A DNA stretch of 64,000 bases, taken from positions 1,302,001 through 1,366,000 of the forward strand of contig JADANN010000420.1 of the NCBI GenBank assembly GCA_018806985.1, given 5' to 3'. Shown piece after piece: positions 24,000 to 61,565 of this stretch. Numbering within the stretch: position 1 is the first letter of the stretch; each line of letters begins with the position of its first letter. The notes below the pieces were generated by a model, which saw only the letters and a program-made list of their open reading frames with translations, had not been told where the DNA came from and made no database searches. Origin of the DNA: Angiostrongylus vasorum. Its lineage: Eukaryota; Nematoda; Chromadorea; Rhabditida; Metastrongylidae. The position numbers and the translations under genes were made by a program.

Positions 24000-25180
24000 A
24001 TTGATGAGGGCCGTTCCGACGCAGCAGCTGCCCCACTCTAGAGATGCGGACCAATTTCTCTACCATTAGTACTTTACTTTTTTTCACTTCACAATGTTAT
24101 TTATGACAAGCTTAAATCTCACCATCATTTTAGTCAAGAAATTGTCCTCCTCTCTGTATAGATCTTAATTCCGGATGTCAACCTTTATGTAGCTTCGACG
24201 TATTTCGTATTGCGTGGTCTTATTGTTTAGATAGGGCTTCAACTGACTAAGCAGAAGGTGCAAGCCGAATCACTTGGAGTGCCGCATTATAAAAATAATT
24301 CCTAATCTCAAAGGGAATACTCTGCTTTCACCTCACACCATCATCATATACTTCTTAATCTACTTGTACTCTTTCTATATACATTCAAGTGCCACTTTGA
24401 TTGTCTGGGTCCGTGGTTATCAGTGATTGATGATATTCCTCTGATCATTTTGCTCCTGTATCAGTTTTGCACCTTATAATCACTTGCCACACCGACCCCC
24501 TAGAACTGGCCATCCAGCCGTACAAAGCAGATTCTCCACCAGAACGGAACATAGGACTTTTTAATCAGTTGTGAACTCATTTCTTGTTGTCTCATCGTAT
24601 GCTCCACTTAGCGTTGACTCTTCTTCTTTGAAGGGTAATTGTAGGATAAGTTATTTCTTATTCATCCCACTCAATCCAAGCAGTCAAATGCGCGTTCGTA
24701 AAATCTCTGTTGTAGTCTGCTTTGAAACTGCTTTCTCGGATTTTATGTACTGTGATAATGCTCTGTCATTAACGCCATATACTTTGATCTACATTCGGTT
24801 GCTTTTGTTCCTGTTGCTTCTAATCATTGTACTAGAATCTGATAAGCTATTCTTTAGTTAGCTGTTATTAGTCTGGCAAGTGAGTTATTATAATATCATC
24901 GTAGAGGTATGGTTTAGATAAAATTTTAAGTTCACATTAGGAGTTTACGTATACCAGGCCTCTTGTGCTTGTACACTAATGTTATTTATTTCTCCTTGGT
25001 GTACAATCTAAGAGAATATCATATTAGTTGCTAAGAACTTTGATATCCAAACAAGTTTAAGAGACGGGCATACGTTGGAGAGAATCATGTATTAAATTCG
25101 ATACATGTTATTCTGTTACTTGCAGAGTTAACTCTCAAAATGTATTTTTGTATTTTAATTAAAATATTGCTAGTGTTAAC
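24000..25180. other. Unassigned DNA
   Basis: No gene or repeat family recognised. The frame at 24571-24861 is hydrophobic at its end but has no supporting start, splice or motif evidence. Confidence 0.5.
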
Positions 25181-25820
25181 ATGCCTTCCAACGGTATACC
25201 GCCTCATCGTGGCTGGGAGGTGTTCTTAGGTGTCGGGCAGGATGTACTGTGGTGGACTCATTCTCCCAAGAGGCTCTCCCAAGCTGAGGAGTCCGGCGTT
25301 CCCATCAAGAAGCCCAGCTAAAAAGTAAACCGATGCCAAGATCCACCACCGTCCTGGTATCAGATTAGTCACATGGTGCCAAATCTCCCTCTGTTCCACA
25401 AGAGCGTCGATTACTTGTGGTGGTGACGACCTAGTGCAGACTTCGGCCACGTTCATCTCTGGACTACGGGGACCACACTAGCTAAACCATCAAAACTCCC
25501 AAAAAATGGAGAATGTGCTGAGCTCCACACAACCAGTGAGGACGAGCCGTCCAAATGTCCAAGTAAGTACATTTCCTTCTTTGCGGTTTGTGTTTGTCAT
25601 CCAGAGCTCGCAGAGCTTTGTTGTACTCAATTGATACATTCGTCCAACCCAGAAGTTGGTCAATATTTTCGTGCATTATTAAGCTAACACGAGGTTGGAA
25701 TAGTGTCCTATTCGGCCAGCATTTCGACATTTCTGCGTCTGCATAGTCCCATCTAATCGAATCTCTTTTTTCGAGTGGAGCACAGATCGATTGAAGAACC
25801 GACTTTATAAGGCTCGTTTA
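25180..25820 (-). repeat. F3 repeat followed by a Penelope-like end
   Basis: F3 in minus orientation runs to about 25575 (GGTATACCGCCTCATCGTGGCTGGG to GTCCAAATGTCCAAG). At 25670-25820 TTAAGCTAACACGAGGTTGG, TTCGGCCAGCATTTCGACATT and AAGAACCGACTTTATAAGG are PLE end blocks. Confidence 0.55.
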
Positions 25821-25974
25821 TAATGGACGGTTGTTGTTTTGTCGTCGTCCACTTTAATCTGTTTTCATGATGGCAGCGCATCCTTCAGCAGTCGGTGTGC
25901 ATAAGTAGTTTAAGTCAAATCAGTCATCGTATGGAATGGGTGCGCTTGAAAATAGGAAGGCTAAGCACTGTTTT

Positions 25975-26215
25975 GACTTATTATTTACTGCCTACTCTTT
26001 TTAGCGGCAGGCTATGCGTTGCGAAATATAACTTTAGTGATGCTGAGATATTTGCAAAACTCTGTACCGCAGGTGCCTATGGTGGGGACGAACGCGCTAT
26101 TGTCCTTTCCCGGGGAGTAGCGCGCTCACCACCACACCGTGCAGGTCCTTCGTTCTCGCCTGTCTCTCAGCTAGTTCGTTGCCGATTTGGGCCCCCCCCA
26201 GATCAATCCCGCTGA
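25975..26215 (-). repeat. F1 unit, left arm of a palindrome
   Basis: Standard F1 from TTTACTGCCTACTCTTTTTAGCGG to the CTCAGCTAGTTC block. It faces an inverted copy beginning at about 26190. Confidence 0.8.
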
Positions 26216-26395
26216 CGGGTGATTGCTGATGGCAAAAGATCAATAGAACTAGCTGAGAGACAGGCGAAACGAAGGACCCGCAAGGTGTGGTGGTGAGCGC
26301 GCTACTCCCCGGAAAGGACAATAGCGCGTTCCTTCCCCACCATAGGCACCTGCGGTCCAGAGTTTTGCAAATATCTCAGCATCACTAAAGCTAAG
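26190..26395 (+). repeat. F1 unit, right arm of a palindrome
   Basis: Starts GATCAATCCCGCTGACGGGT and continues through AGACAGGCGAAACGAAGG, GTGTGGTGGTGAGCGCGC and GTCCAGAGTTTTGCAAATAT, i.e. the left arm reversed. Only a short, non-symmetrical centre separates the arms. Confidence 0.8.
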
Positions 26396-26589
26396 CACTG
26401 TATTTGTACGACAGACCATATTAACATAGTGCAAATCGCAGCATAGGGCCCATACAACTAAAGCGATATAGCAAAAGTTTCTTCCGCAATTCTGTCACGT
26501 TCCCCAACCCTCAACTCCTGCAGCTATCGAAACCTCATCGTCTGTTGTCTAAAAGCTGCAAATTCTGTAAGCCATATGAAATTAGGCGT

Positions 26590-26900
26590 CTTTCCATGCG
26601 TAAGCTACGCAAATGCGGACGTTCGACGTTTTGTGTTACGCAACTTTTTATCTTTTTTATTTTGCACGACCCGTCTACACATATACTGTGCCTGTGGGGT
26701 TCTTTCTCACATTTGATGCGTTTCCTTCCAACCGTCGTGCACGATGGTTTCCGAACTTTTCGCATGTTGCTCCGACTGCTGCTTCAAGATTTTCGTTTCC
26801 TACATGGATGTCTTTGAGTGATGACTGGGTCGATTCTCCCTGAAATACTAGGATAGCTGAGCTAGAGAGTTCCATTATGTTACACAGGTCTTGCGTTACC
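26590..26900 (-). repeat. F4 fragment
   Basis: Shares CGTGCACGATGGTTTCCGAAC, TTGCTCCGACTGCTGCTTCAAG and the GTCTTTGAGTGATGACTGGG segment with the copy at 50.6 kb. Confidence 0.45.
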
Positions 26901-27059
26901 CTGTGAGTCGGTCGTTTGATACCAGGCGAAGCCTGCTTGCAGGGTACTTCTGATGCTGTACTACTCATCGTGCGGATCACGTTCGTACGTGATCGGTAGC
27001 GATGAGTTTGCGCGTGATACATAGCTTGTCACTTGCAAAACAGCTGTTGTAGCGCTCTG

Positions 27060-27345
27060 AGCTCTAAAGCTCTCGGCGTTGATCAATCCCCTGAGGGATG
27101 TGCCACGCATTCGACTTCATTGAGCATCGTTAGCGGTGATTTAATGCGTACCTAGCCTCTACAATGACTCGCGGCGGCCTGCTGAAGTATCGAACCAGTG
27201 CTGCTATACTCCCAGACAAGTTTGATGCCAACTTGCCGACCCGGGAGGGATGGAGGGCTTGGTGGGTCACGGGTGCGTGGTCGGTCCCATGTGTGTGTTG
27301 CAGGGTACCTCCAATCACTGCGCCACACGCGTCCTTGCAAAAACA
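27060..27345 (-). repeat. F2 tRNA-derived SINE
   Basis: It begins GCGTTGATCAATCCCCTGAGG; the distal end contains CCAATCACTGCGCCACACG, the complement of the tRNA-like A-box region. Confidence 0.7.
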
Positions 27346-28048
27346 ACGTTAGTACGAGTAGTAATTTTTTTTAATATAAATGATTTCCAGTGGGTTGTTA
27401 AGCCATACTGGTACTATGTGCGTTTGTTACCAGAATATCTGTGTCATGTTTGAGCGTTATATCCTCTTTTTCTTTGAGGAATAAACATTGGATATCTCAT
27501 TTTGAAGTTAACGTTCTTATTAGTCGAAAAGATCCGTTTTGAATGGTGAGTTAACCACAGGAGGTATACTTTTACTGTTCCAGATCCCTTGTTTACACGC
27601 GAAGCTAAGCATTTAAGTTGTTTGTGTCCCTTAAACTTACCAGATTATACTGTGAAACATTTGGTTGAACTTTCCCTTATTTCGCTAAGTCACAGTTTTC
27701 TTTCTTTCGTCATTCCATTTGTGGATTTGATTTTTTCTGTGATAAGCTGTCATGGAAGTTCATGTTTGACCCTAGCTAACTCTGAAGCCCTGTATTGTGT
27801 TCCTGAACATGTTTCGAACACTTGACCATCAGCCATATATCTTAGGTCAGAAGCGCTTCATAAGTGATTGTAAGTATACTTCATACTCTGCTTTGTTCTT
27901 CGTCGCCTTGGCATTTCATCATGTTAAATTCCACACAGTGTGAGTTTTCGCGAAGAATAGTTAAGAGCGTCATACTACAATTTCGGAACGTCGTAGATTT
28001 TGCCGTAGAACCTTCGACTTAAGCATCTATTTCCAACAAACTGAATGA

Positions 28049-28054
28049 TTTTAG
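28049..28054 (+). promoter_or_regulatory. Likely trans-splice acceptor of the Argonaute gene
   Basis: TTTTAG lies 19 bases before the first ATG (28073) of the Argonaute reading frame, the distance and form expected for spliced-leader addition in nematodes. Confidence 0.4.
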
Positions 28055-28072
28055 AAGGATATCGTTGAAGAA

Positions 28073-53244
<25,172 letters not shown>

Positions 53245-53249
53245 AAAAG

Positions 53250-54380
53250 AAAAGATGGTAGATTTAAAGAACACTTTCTTTACTTACGATTTAGTTCTTC
53301 AGCTTCCTTCAGCTTATAACTAGCTTATAACTGCTTCTTGATCAGAATCAAGAATCTGGGTGGAAAGTTTGACGAATTTTTTTTATTCCTTGGAGCTTTT
53401 TAGCATTCGACATAATTTCATCCTGAAAAAGGAACGAGGAAGGTATGCAGACTTCCCGATTGATTTCGAAGCTATGACGGGAAGACTTGCATTTTGGTAC
53501 ACGAAATTGCAAGATCGTCGAATAAATGCATAAGACGTCGCACTACATCTTCGATTACTTGTATTCGTTGAGTACTCTTGGTTTATTTGATCATAGACGA
53601 CAGCAGTGCTGCGATATTCCGTATTATGTGTGACATTACTTTTATACCTGAAAAGAGTTTAAGTTTTGCAAGATGAATATTGTTTGTTTGTGCACGTGTT
53701 GGCTCGTGTTCATCTACGATTTACCCACATGTTGTGTTTTAAGTAGCATTTTCTTTTTATAGCAACGAAGCTTTGAATGGAAACTTCATCTAGGAAATTC
53801 TTTGGTTTATGAAACTGCTATGCGCTCCGTTACGAATGCTAGGCGTGTTCTCTGGAAGTTTCTGAGAAGAGAAGCTCTTAAAAAGTACTTTTTATGACCG
53901 TCTTTCGAAGCATGGCTACTAATTTTGACGTCGTTTGCATTTCCTCGGTGGAAATAATAGTGCGTTATTTTAAAATAGCGACCACTGAAGAGAAAAATTC
54001 TCCCAGTTCCTCAGAATAGTGTGTTCGTTGTGCCATCAGTACGGCAATATCTTGTTGCGTTCACGCAATATGTGGTGTTTTCTTTTGTAAGTTCACTGCT
54101 TTATATGTATAGTATGTAGTAGAATTTACCATAGTGTGGTTACAGTTACATCTTATCACAAAACATCTATGACGTAGGAGTTGTCTCCCATTTAGCTAAC
54201 CGTTGCGTTTGAACACTTTTAAGGGCTGCACTTATAACTGATCGAAATTGTTGGCGTTACATATGAATGAAATCTGTGATGCCGACAGTACTGTGGTTAC
54301 ACATTTAGCCCTTGATTTTAAACAGACAGAAATGCGTGTATTCTTAGTAAATATGGTGTAAATCGTTTGAGAGCATTCGT
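53250..54380. other. Unassigned DNA downstream of the Argonaute gene
   Basis: AT-rich, with no repeat family, gene or long frame recognised. Confidence 0.5.
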
Positions 54381-54384
54381 ATTC

Positions 54385-55020
54385 AACTTTTTATTTACTG
54401 CCTATTTTTTCATGACAGGGCATAAAGTGAAGTACAATCTCAGTGATGCTGAGATATGAGCAAAGGTGGGAACATCATGAGCGCTTCGAATCTGCGACCA
54501 TTGTTTCCGGGTGCTCACGTGTTATCTACCGCAACAACCGCAAGGATGCTGAGGTAGGTTGTATTTTTTGTGAGGTTGTATTTCGCTTAATACCCTGCCG
54601 TAAAAAAAATTGTAGTAGGCAGAAAATAGAAAGTAAAACATTGTAATTTCAACTACAACCTTAGCTTAACTGGGTTCAATGCCGATGTGGGCTTCCCAGA
54701 TCACTCTCGTTAACGGGTGATTGCTGATGGCACTGGTAGATAAAACTAGCTGAGAAACAGGTGAAACGGAAGACCCGTATGGTGTGATGGTGAACGCGTT
54801 GGCCCCCTGGAAGCGGTAATAACGCGTTCGTTTCCCACCGCAAACACCTCGGTCCAGAGTTTTGCAAATATCTCATCAACGTTGTGGTTGTATTTCGCTT
54901 AATACTCTGCCGTAAAAGAAATTGTAGTAGGCAGAAAGTAAAAAAGTAGAACATTGATGCTGATATTTGCAAAAGTCACACCCCAGGCCAGATTCGAATA
55001 CACAAGTACTGTTTTTCGGG
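54385..55020 (+). repeat. F1 SINE units, head to tail
   Basis: A full unit runs from about 54578; the boundary sequence GTATTTCGCTTAATAC at 54578 recurs at 54890, 312 bases later, with TGTAGTAGGCAGAAA after each. The tRNA-like part reads on the plus strand (GTATGGTGTGATGGTGAACGCG, CGCGTTCGTTTCCCACC). Rearranged F1 pieces lie on both sides. Confidence 0.75.
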
Positions 55021-55026
55021 GCTCAC

Positions 55027-55231
55027 GTGTAAGTTATAACAAATAATTGTTCCAACGCTAGTACTTACTGGTGGGTATTCTTCATAATTTCACGTATGAG
55101 TGCAATGTTTCCATCTGGAGATGACTTCTAATCTGTTCATCTCCAGGTGAAAATATTGCAGTCATACGTGAAATTATGACGAATGCTCATTACAACAAGT
55201 ACTAGTCTTGAAATAATTATTTAACTTACAC
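55027..55231. mobile_element. Fold-back (hairpin) element, about 205 bp
   Basis: The termini are exact inverse copies (GTGTAAGTTA and TAACTTACAC). The arms pair over nearly their whole length, including CATAATTTCACGTATGA with TCATACGTGAAATTATG and TCTGGAGATGA with TCATCTCCAG. The loop at about 55133 is only some ten bases. It encodes nothing and looks like a MITE of fold-back type. Confidence 0.8.
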
Positions 55232-55689
55232 TGGAAACCTTAGTGGTAGCAAACACAGAAAGGTGTTCAAATGAGAAAATAAAGGGTTGTAAGATGTCAA
55301 GAAATGTGAAACGTGGTCATTTTGATCACTCACTAATTCAGTATAGTTGAGATAGAAGCGGATATCGTTTGGTTCATTTCGGTATGGTTATGAAATAGTT
55401 AGATTTAATGCCATGTTTATGAGAACAGGTTCCTACTCCAGATGCTATTGCTAGAAGGAGAATAAAAAAAGTTAACAGTGATTGCCATAGGCATTTTTTT
55501 ATCAGAGTATACGAGTAGTGTAACAGTACGCTGTGAGAATCCTACGACGAAGCCGAGAAAATCGTAAATTTGCTAGACGTTGCTTTTGGATGTTACCTGA
55601 TCCCTTGTGAATTCTTCTGGAAAGCTCAATGAGATCGACGATGAAAGGAAAAAAATGTTGTTGTACACTACAGTGCTGATTGTTATAGA

Positions 55690-55870
55690 TCAGGCGGATA
55701 AATAGGATTTAAGCACAACCAATGTTTTATTCTTGAGCAAGCACGAGGCTGTCAACAACATTTATTCACTACAGTGCTGGCTGAAGTTTTTGCGTATTCC
55801 GCCAGCTTCAGACCTTGGAACGATGAAGTTGACTGCAATCCAATCGGCCGTATAAGCCCATAGCCTCGAC
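55690..55870 (-). mobile_element. Penelope-like element 3' end
   Basis: CAAGCACGAGGCTGTCAACA, GTTTTTGCGTATTCCGCCAGC and TTCAGACCTTGGAACGATG follow PLE end order, diverged. Confidence 0.35.
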
Positions 55871-55989
55871 AGGAAAACAGATAACAGAGAAAAACAAACA
55901 GAAACAGATAGATTTCAATCTCATTAGAAACAAAATAGCTTCTTCACACACAATCATTGCTTTCTACGAGTCTCCACGTGAACTGTTAA

Positions 55990-56365
55990 GTGGAAGACTC
56001 ACAGGAAGTGGTGAGAGCGTTCGTTCACCACATACACCTGCGGTCCGGAGTTTTGCAAATATCTTAGTATCATTGTAGTGTTAACTTGACTACACCGCAA
56101 AATGGAAACTGCCGTCCATCTGCTTAGCTTTTTACTTGTTATCCATTAGTTTTCCATGGCAGGGTTTTATGTGAAATACTGCCACAGTAACGCTGAGATC
56201 TTTGCAAAACTTAGACCGCTTGCCAGATTCAAAACCGAGATTACCTTTTTCCGGGGGGCCTCAGATCTCAAGCTACAGCTTCAGCTTAAGTCGATCCAAT
56301 GCCGATTTGTTTTCCACAGATGATTCCCGTTGACGGGTGATTGCTGATGGCACCCGTCAGGGTAT
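55990..56365. repeat. F1 SINE fragments
   Basis: 56000-56085 ends in CTGCGGTCCGGAGTTTTGCAAATATC. 56130-56365 contains TTTTCCATGGCAGGGTTTTATGTG, a decayed tRNA-like part and GTTGACGGGTGATTGCTGATGG. Confidence 0.6.
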
Positions 56366-56369
56366 CGTT

Positions 56370-57165
56370 CTTTTCCTGGAAAAATAGATTGGAATAAAAA
56401 AAATGATAGAAACTTTTCGCTGAATTTTCATCTTTACATTGATACATGCACAACCATCGTTGACTTCGCTGACCCAAAAAGTATGAAGTCGTCCGGGATT
56501 TAAACACTCCAAATGCTTGTTTTTTGGGACAATAAACGTAAGTTTTCCACAACTAGAGGAGTTATTTGGTTGAGAATAGCATCGTTTATAGAATATGCTT
56601 TGTTTTGTTCATTAGAAATAAAACATTCCTACTACGTGCTACATTTTACCCGTCGAACACACTGCTGTCAGAATTGGAAAGGATGTTGCTGGTTATATTG
56701 AGCGTATTTCGATATTTCTTGCTACTGACCATTACGTACGACAGCCATGATTCATCGTAACAGCTGGAAATGAAAAAAACAGTGAAGTGCTGGTCAAGAC
56801 TTGTTGCAAGCGGTAACTGCCTTCATATGTGTATGAACTGAAAATAAAGACGGATAACTGGGTGCAAAAATTGGCAACGTCGGCGAATCGGTGAAGCTTT
56901 CTATGATTTTTTTTAATCAGAAAAACCAGGGCAATTTCTCTGATAATGCTGGGGGAATATTCTTGAAGATCCCATATGTAAGGCTCTCTCTTGTGAAATT
57001 ATCGTTATTCTGTGCTTCGATAGTCACTTCATTACTTTTGTTTCTTCATTTCGCTTCGGTCTTTCTCATTCACCTCCATGTGGATATCATTGACTTCCCT
57101 ACCAATAATATTATACATGTAATGTTACACTTATAATTTTTCTTGTTTGTCGTTTTGGACTAATT
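56370..57165. other. Unassigned DNA
   Basis: No gene or repeat recognised. Confidence 0.5.
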
Positions 57166-57169
57166 TGAA

Positions 57170-58720
57170 TGGCATCATCTGTATCACCTGTAGGCCCGTC
57201 TCGTTGATCGCAAGTGACTCAAGCGGACTCCAGTAATTCTTCCATTTTTCGAAGTCACGTGCAAGAATTGCCCAGTGGATTCTGGTCGCTCTAGGACTTG
57301 TTGAGTGTCATACCTTTCTTCTAGGCTTTTCGTGAAGAACTCCGACCATCTAGTCGGTGGTCTTCCTGCAGTACGTCTGACATCCCTAGGGAATCCAGTT
57401 ACTAGCGGGCTCCTGTCCATCGGTTGTCGTCCATTCGCATTACGTGTCGGGTCCACCTTATCTTCGGCTGTTTGGCGTACACAACGGCATTTTTTGATTT
57501 ATGATCGTTGAGGCGGGGCGGATCTTCGGTTCACTTCCCTTACTTGTGTGACACGGGACTGTTCTAGCATCGTCCTTTCGACTGTGCGTTCAATTCTGGG
57601 TCATAAGTTATGGCAGGAAATACCGTTGAGTCCAAAAGGTGGGCATGGAGTCGGATGTTCTTTGTCCTCTTCACTATATCCTCGATGCTCTTGAAAGCTC
57701 CCCCAAGCCGCTCGTTTCCTTCTGCTCAGCTCTGGAGCTAAGTCGTTCGTCATGTTGTTTTTCCGACCTAGATAGACAATTCTGGAGCATTCGGAAATAT
57801 TCGTTCCGTTGAGCGTGAATGGGGCATACGAAACCAATCCGTTCCTCATGAACATCGTTCCTGTGAGATTTAGTCGAAGATCAATTTTTTCCACAAGCTT
57901 TATCAAAGTCGGCAAGCATACGTTCCTGTTGGCTAATGTTTGGTGTTGTAAGGACGATGTCATCAGCAAAGCGAAGATGGTGTAACTGCCGACCATCGAT
58001 TTTCACCCCCATTTTATCCCATTCCAATGTTCGCATGACGTTCTCGAGGGTGGCGGTGAATAATTTTGGCGAGATGGTACGGCCTTGCCTAACCCCCTCT
58101 TCTGACGTCAATGTTAATATCGTTTTAGAATGGTGATATCTTGGTTGTGAAATTTTTGTACAGCTCAAGAAGAATCTTTATATAGTGAGGAGTTCGTTGA
58201 GTGTCCGGGGATTCCATTACTACTTCTATCTCAGCCTTCTTTTTAATCGATGAAATTGAGACAGAGCGGTCTTTTGTACTCTCGCGATACTTCAATGAGT
58301 CTTGCTGTCGTGTGGATGTGGTCCATCGTACTAAATCCTTTTCGAAACCCTATTTGTTCACATAGCCGTCCTTCGTCCAGTGTGCTGTCAATCCCGTTTA
58401 GGCTGACTCGAGTGAAAAGTTTCTTGACAACAGACAGCAATCATATTGGGTTATAGTTGCCGAAATCGCGATTTACGAAGATGTGATCCATAACATTATG
58501 ATGATTTCCATTAGAACACTATCACGTTCAGTGTAAAGCGTGGGCCTTCTGAATTGGAAGATACAATGGATGTTTCTGGTCGCAATGGAAAACTCGGACA
58601 GCCATCGGTTTTCTCCGTGATAATCCAGGTGTTCACGCAGCTCATTCCATTCTGTTCTGTAAATTCCGGCTTGATACTCTTTAAACGTTCTTCTCAATCC
58701 AGATTTGATGTTAGGATCGT
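57170..58720 (-). mobile_element. RTE retrotransposon relic, reverse transcriptase part
   Basis: Read on the minus strand from 58697: an N-terminal connector (NELREHLDYHGENRWLSE), then EGRLCEQIGFRKGFSTMDHI (the EQ..FR.G RT motif), VRQGRTISPKLFTATLE (QG..SP motif), LRFADDIVL (catalytic FADD box, intact), SRRKRAAWGSFQEHR and finally GFPRDVRRTAGRPPTRWSEF. Several frameshifts and stops separate these pieces. The 3' tail is at about 57190. RTE elements move by target-primed reverse transcription; this copy is dead. Confidence 0.85.
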
Positions 58721-58799
58721 TAATGATAATTCCACAATAATCAGTAAATTAAAACTTATACTGTAGGTACCTTGCCGAATTTTTATGGATAGCGTTACT

Positions 58800-59185
58800 T
58801 GCTTGCGTGATACTTGAATGGGTAATCCTCACTGGTTGTGTGGATCCCAGCATGGTCTCCATTTTTTCGGAGATTTGGTGGTTAAGCCATTCTGGTTTCC
58901 TGGAATCCCGAGGTCAGCCTGGCTAAAGTATGCCCCAGGTCTTCACTACCACTGGCAGTCGCAGCCCTTGTGGATGAGAGGGAGATTTACCACCATGCGA
59001 CTTTGAAACCAGGACGGTGGTGGATCCTGGTACTGGTTTACTCTTAGCAGGGCTTTCTGATCGAAACTCTGAACTCCTCCTCAGCCTGGGAGGCCCTTCG
59101 GGGGGATAAGTCCCCCCGTGCTGTACATCACCCCGAGACCAAGGAACGCCTCCTTGCCGCGGTGAGGTGTTACAGCATTGAGGGG
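58800..59185 (+). repeat. F3 dispersed repeat
   Basis: GGTAATCCTCACTGGTTGTG, TTTTTTCGGAGATTTGGTGG, AACCAGGACGGTGGTGGATC and GCCGCGGTGAGG reproduce the F3 order. Confidence 0.65.
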
Positions 59186-59189
59186 TATC

Positions 59190-59720
59190 TGAGGTTAAAA
59201 GGCAGAAAATACGAGAACCAATTTTAACATTGAATTCATTTGTAAACGATTTAAAAAATCATCTGTTTGTTTTATCATTAATAAATTGAAAATACTTGAA
59301 AAAAAAAGTAAAAAATAGATAGAAACCATTAAAAAACAATTTAAAACTTATCGAAAATAAGTTTGAAAATAATTAAAAATAACGAAAAAAATCTAAAAAG
59401 TATTGGAAAAAAATTAACAGTAAATAAAAAACCAGTTAAAAAATAGAATAAAAATAATTGGAAATGAAATAAAAAATTATGCAAATAAGTTGAAAATAGT
59501 TAAAAATAAATCGAAAACGATTAAAAAAAAGTAAAATCGATTAAGCAGTAAATTAAAATGAAAAACATAAAAATAATTAAAAAACATTTTAGAAAAATAT
59601 GAAAACAGTTTAAATTGGATTAAAGATAATAAAAATTAATGAGAAAAACAAATAAAAATAGTTAAGAGTGAATTTAAAATTAAGTACGGGTAAATAAAAA
59701 CAAACGTAAATAAGTTAGAA
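59190..59720. repeat. A-rich degenerate repeat block
   Basis: About 500 bases made of imperfect AAAATAATTAAAAATAA and GAAAATAGTTAAAAATAAAT-like units, with very few C residues on the plus strand. It has no coding potential. Confidence 0.8.
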
Positions 59721-59734
59721 ATAAACAAATTAGT

Positions 59735-59955
59735 GACGGCACAGATCGATAAGAACTAGCTGAGAGGCAGGCGAAACGAAGGACCCGCATGGTGTGGTGG
59801 TGAGCCGCGCTACTCACCGGAAAGGACAATAGCGCGTTCGTTCCCCACCGCAGACACCTGCGGTCCGGAGTTTTGCAAATATCTCAGCATCGTTGTAGTT
59901 ATATTTCGCATTGTACCCCTGCCATTAAAAAATAGTAGGCAGTAAATAAAACGGC
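59735..59955 (+). repeat. F1 SINE-like unit
   Basis: Plus-strand tRNA-like part (CATGGTGTGGTGGTGAGCCG, GCGCGTTCGTTCCCCACCGC) followed by the CAAATATCTCAGCATCGTTG tail and AAATAGTAGGCAGTAAATAA. Confidence 0.8.
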
Positions 59956-60429
59956 AAACAAATTAGTAATATAGCGATGAAGTAGAAAAAAGGATGGAAG
60001 TGATAATAGAAAATAGTAAGAATAAAACATAAATAATAATATATTATATTGTATTATACTATGCTATCATATAATACAATGCAATACTATATTATAGTAG
60101 TACTTAATAACTGGTGCGCGAGATTTCCCCTCATCTTATTTATCTCAAACAGCTCCACCGTTGGATGGATGTCATTTTGTACGCCGTTACTGGACACTAG
60201 GAATAAGCTGTTCACCATGAACATGGTGTTTGTCAGAAAACTAAGGGAGTTATTAAACCTAAGAATTCGAAAAATACCCGTCATGATTATGCCTATGGTT
60301 AGGTCAGCAATCGTAGACTATTCTACAGACTAACCGCACTTGAGCCGTTCTCCATCTGGGGTTCTCCATATTGCTTCTAAACAGAGCAGCTTTCTGTTAA
60401 CTACACGAGGGAGCAATGTGAATTTTCAG

Positions 60430-60875
60430 TTCTAACCGTTTTATTTACTACCTACTCTTTTTTGATAGCAGGATATATTGCGAAATATAACTTCAATTCA
60501 ACGAAGCTGAGATATTTGCAAAACTCTGGACCGCAGATGCCTATAGTGGGGAACGAACGCGTTATTGTCCTTTCCGGGGAGTAACGCGTTCACCACCACA
60601 CCATGCGGGTCCTTCGTTTCGCCTGTCTCTCGGCTAGTTCTATCGATCTTTGCCATCCAGCAATCACCCGTCAACGGGATTGATAAGGTGAGCCCAAATC
60701 GGCATTGAACCCAGTTAAGCTGAGGCTACGGTTATAATCACAATTTTAACCTTTCTACTTACTGCCTACACTTTTTTGATAGCATGGTATATTGCGAAAT
60801 ATAACTTCAACGAAGCTGAGATATTTGCAAAACTCTGGACCGCAGGTGCCTATGGTGGGGAACGAACGCGCTATT
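60430..60875 (-). repeat. F1 unit with part of a second unit, head to tail
   Basis: The boundary TACTACCTACTCTTTTTTGATAGC at 60447 recurs as TACTGCCTACACTTTTTTGATAGC at 60760, 313 bases later. The second unit stops inside the tRNA-like part at GAACGAACGCGCTATT. Confidence 0.8.
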
Positions 60876-61565
60876 CTATACTATTATACATTGTAACAAT
60901 AATAATATGTAATATAAATAAGTAAAAGTAAGTTAAAGTCAGGAAAGAAGTCAAAAATAAATGGATATTAAATAAATAAAAGTAAATAAAAGAATTCGGC
61001 GTCTGTTCGTCGAACCCGCTTACAGCAAGCCGTTGGCGGTGACGAGTTGAACACGGAGGTAGCTGAAGCAGCACAGTCGATAAGGGTGAGATTTATGCCT
61101 CCAGTTGTACTACAGCTGTGGTTTCGGAATAATTCCTAAGCATTGTTTTAAGTTCTGAACATTTCTCCATATTCGACCCATTACTGTCAGTTCTTCTGCA
61201 GCACCAAGTGCCAATGGATAATAATGAAGAAACTAGTCATGACCGAAACTCTGCTGATGGTTACTTGCGACGGCTAACTGTTCTGGAGAAAGAGCTATAA
61301 TCCCTTAAATACCATTAACTCATTTTTATTTTGTGGCAGTGTTCTTTTTTTACTACCACCTATGTGTGAAGTTTTCTTTACGTGCAGGTAGTTAAATAGC
61401 GGAACGAACCATAACGTCTTAGGCTGCCATTCGCTACAAAATCATCGAGATATCAATCAGGTATGTGGTTTTTACTTTCTTCTCTGCCCAGTTTTTGGAT
61501 TCTTTTGAAGCATTTCGAACATATTGGTTTTTTTCCTGTTCTAGTGTTACAAGGTAGTGACATAG

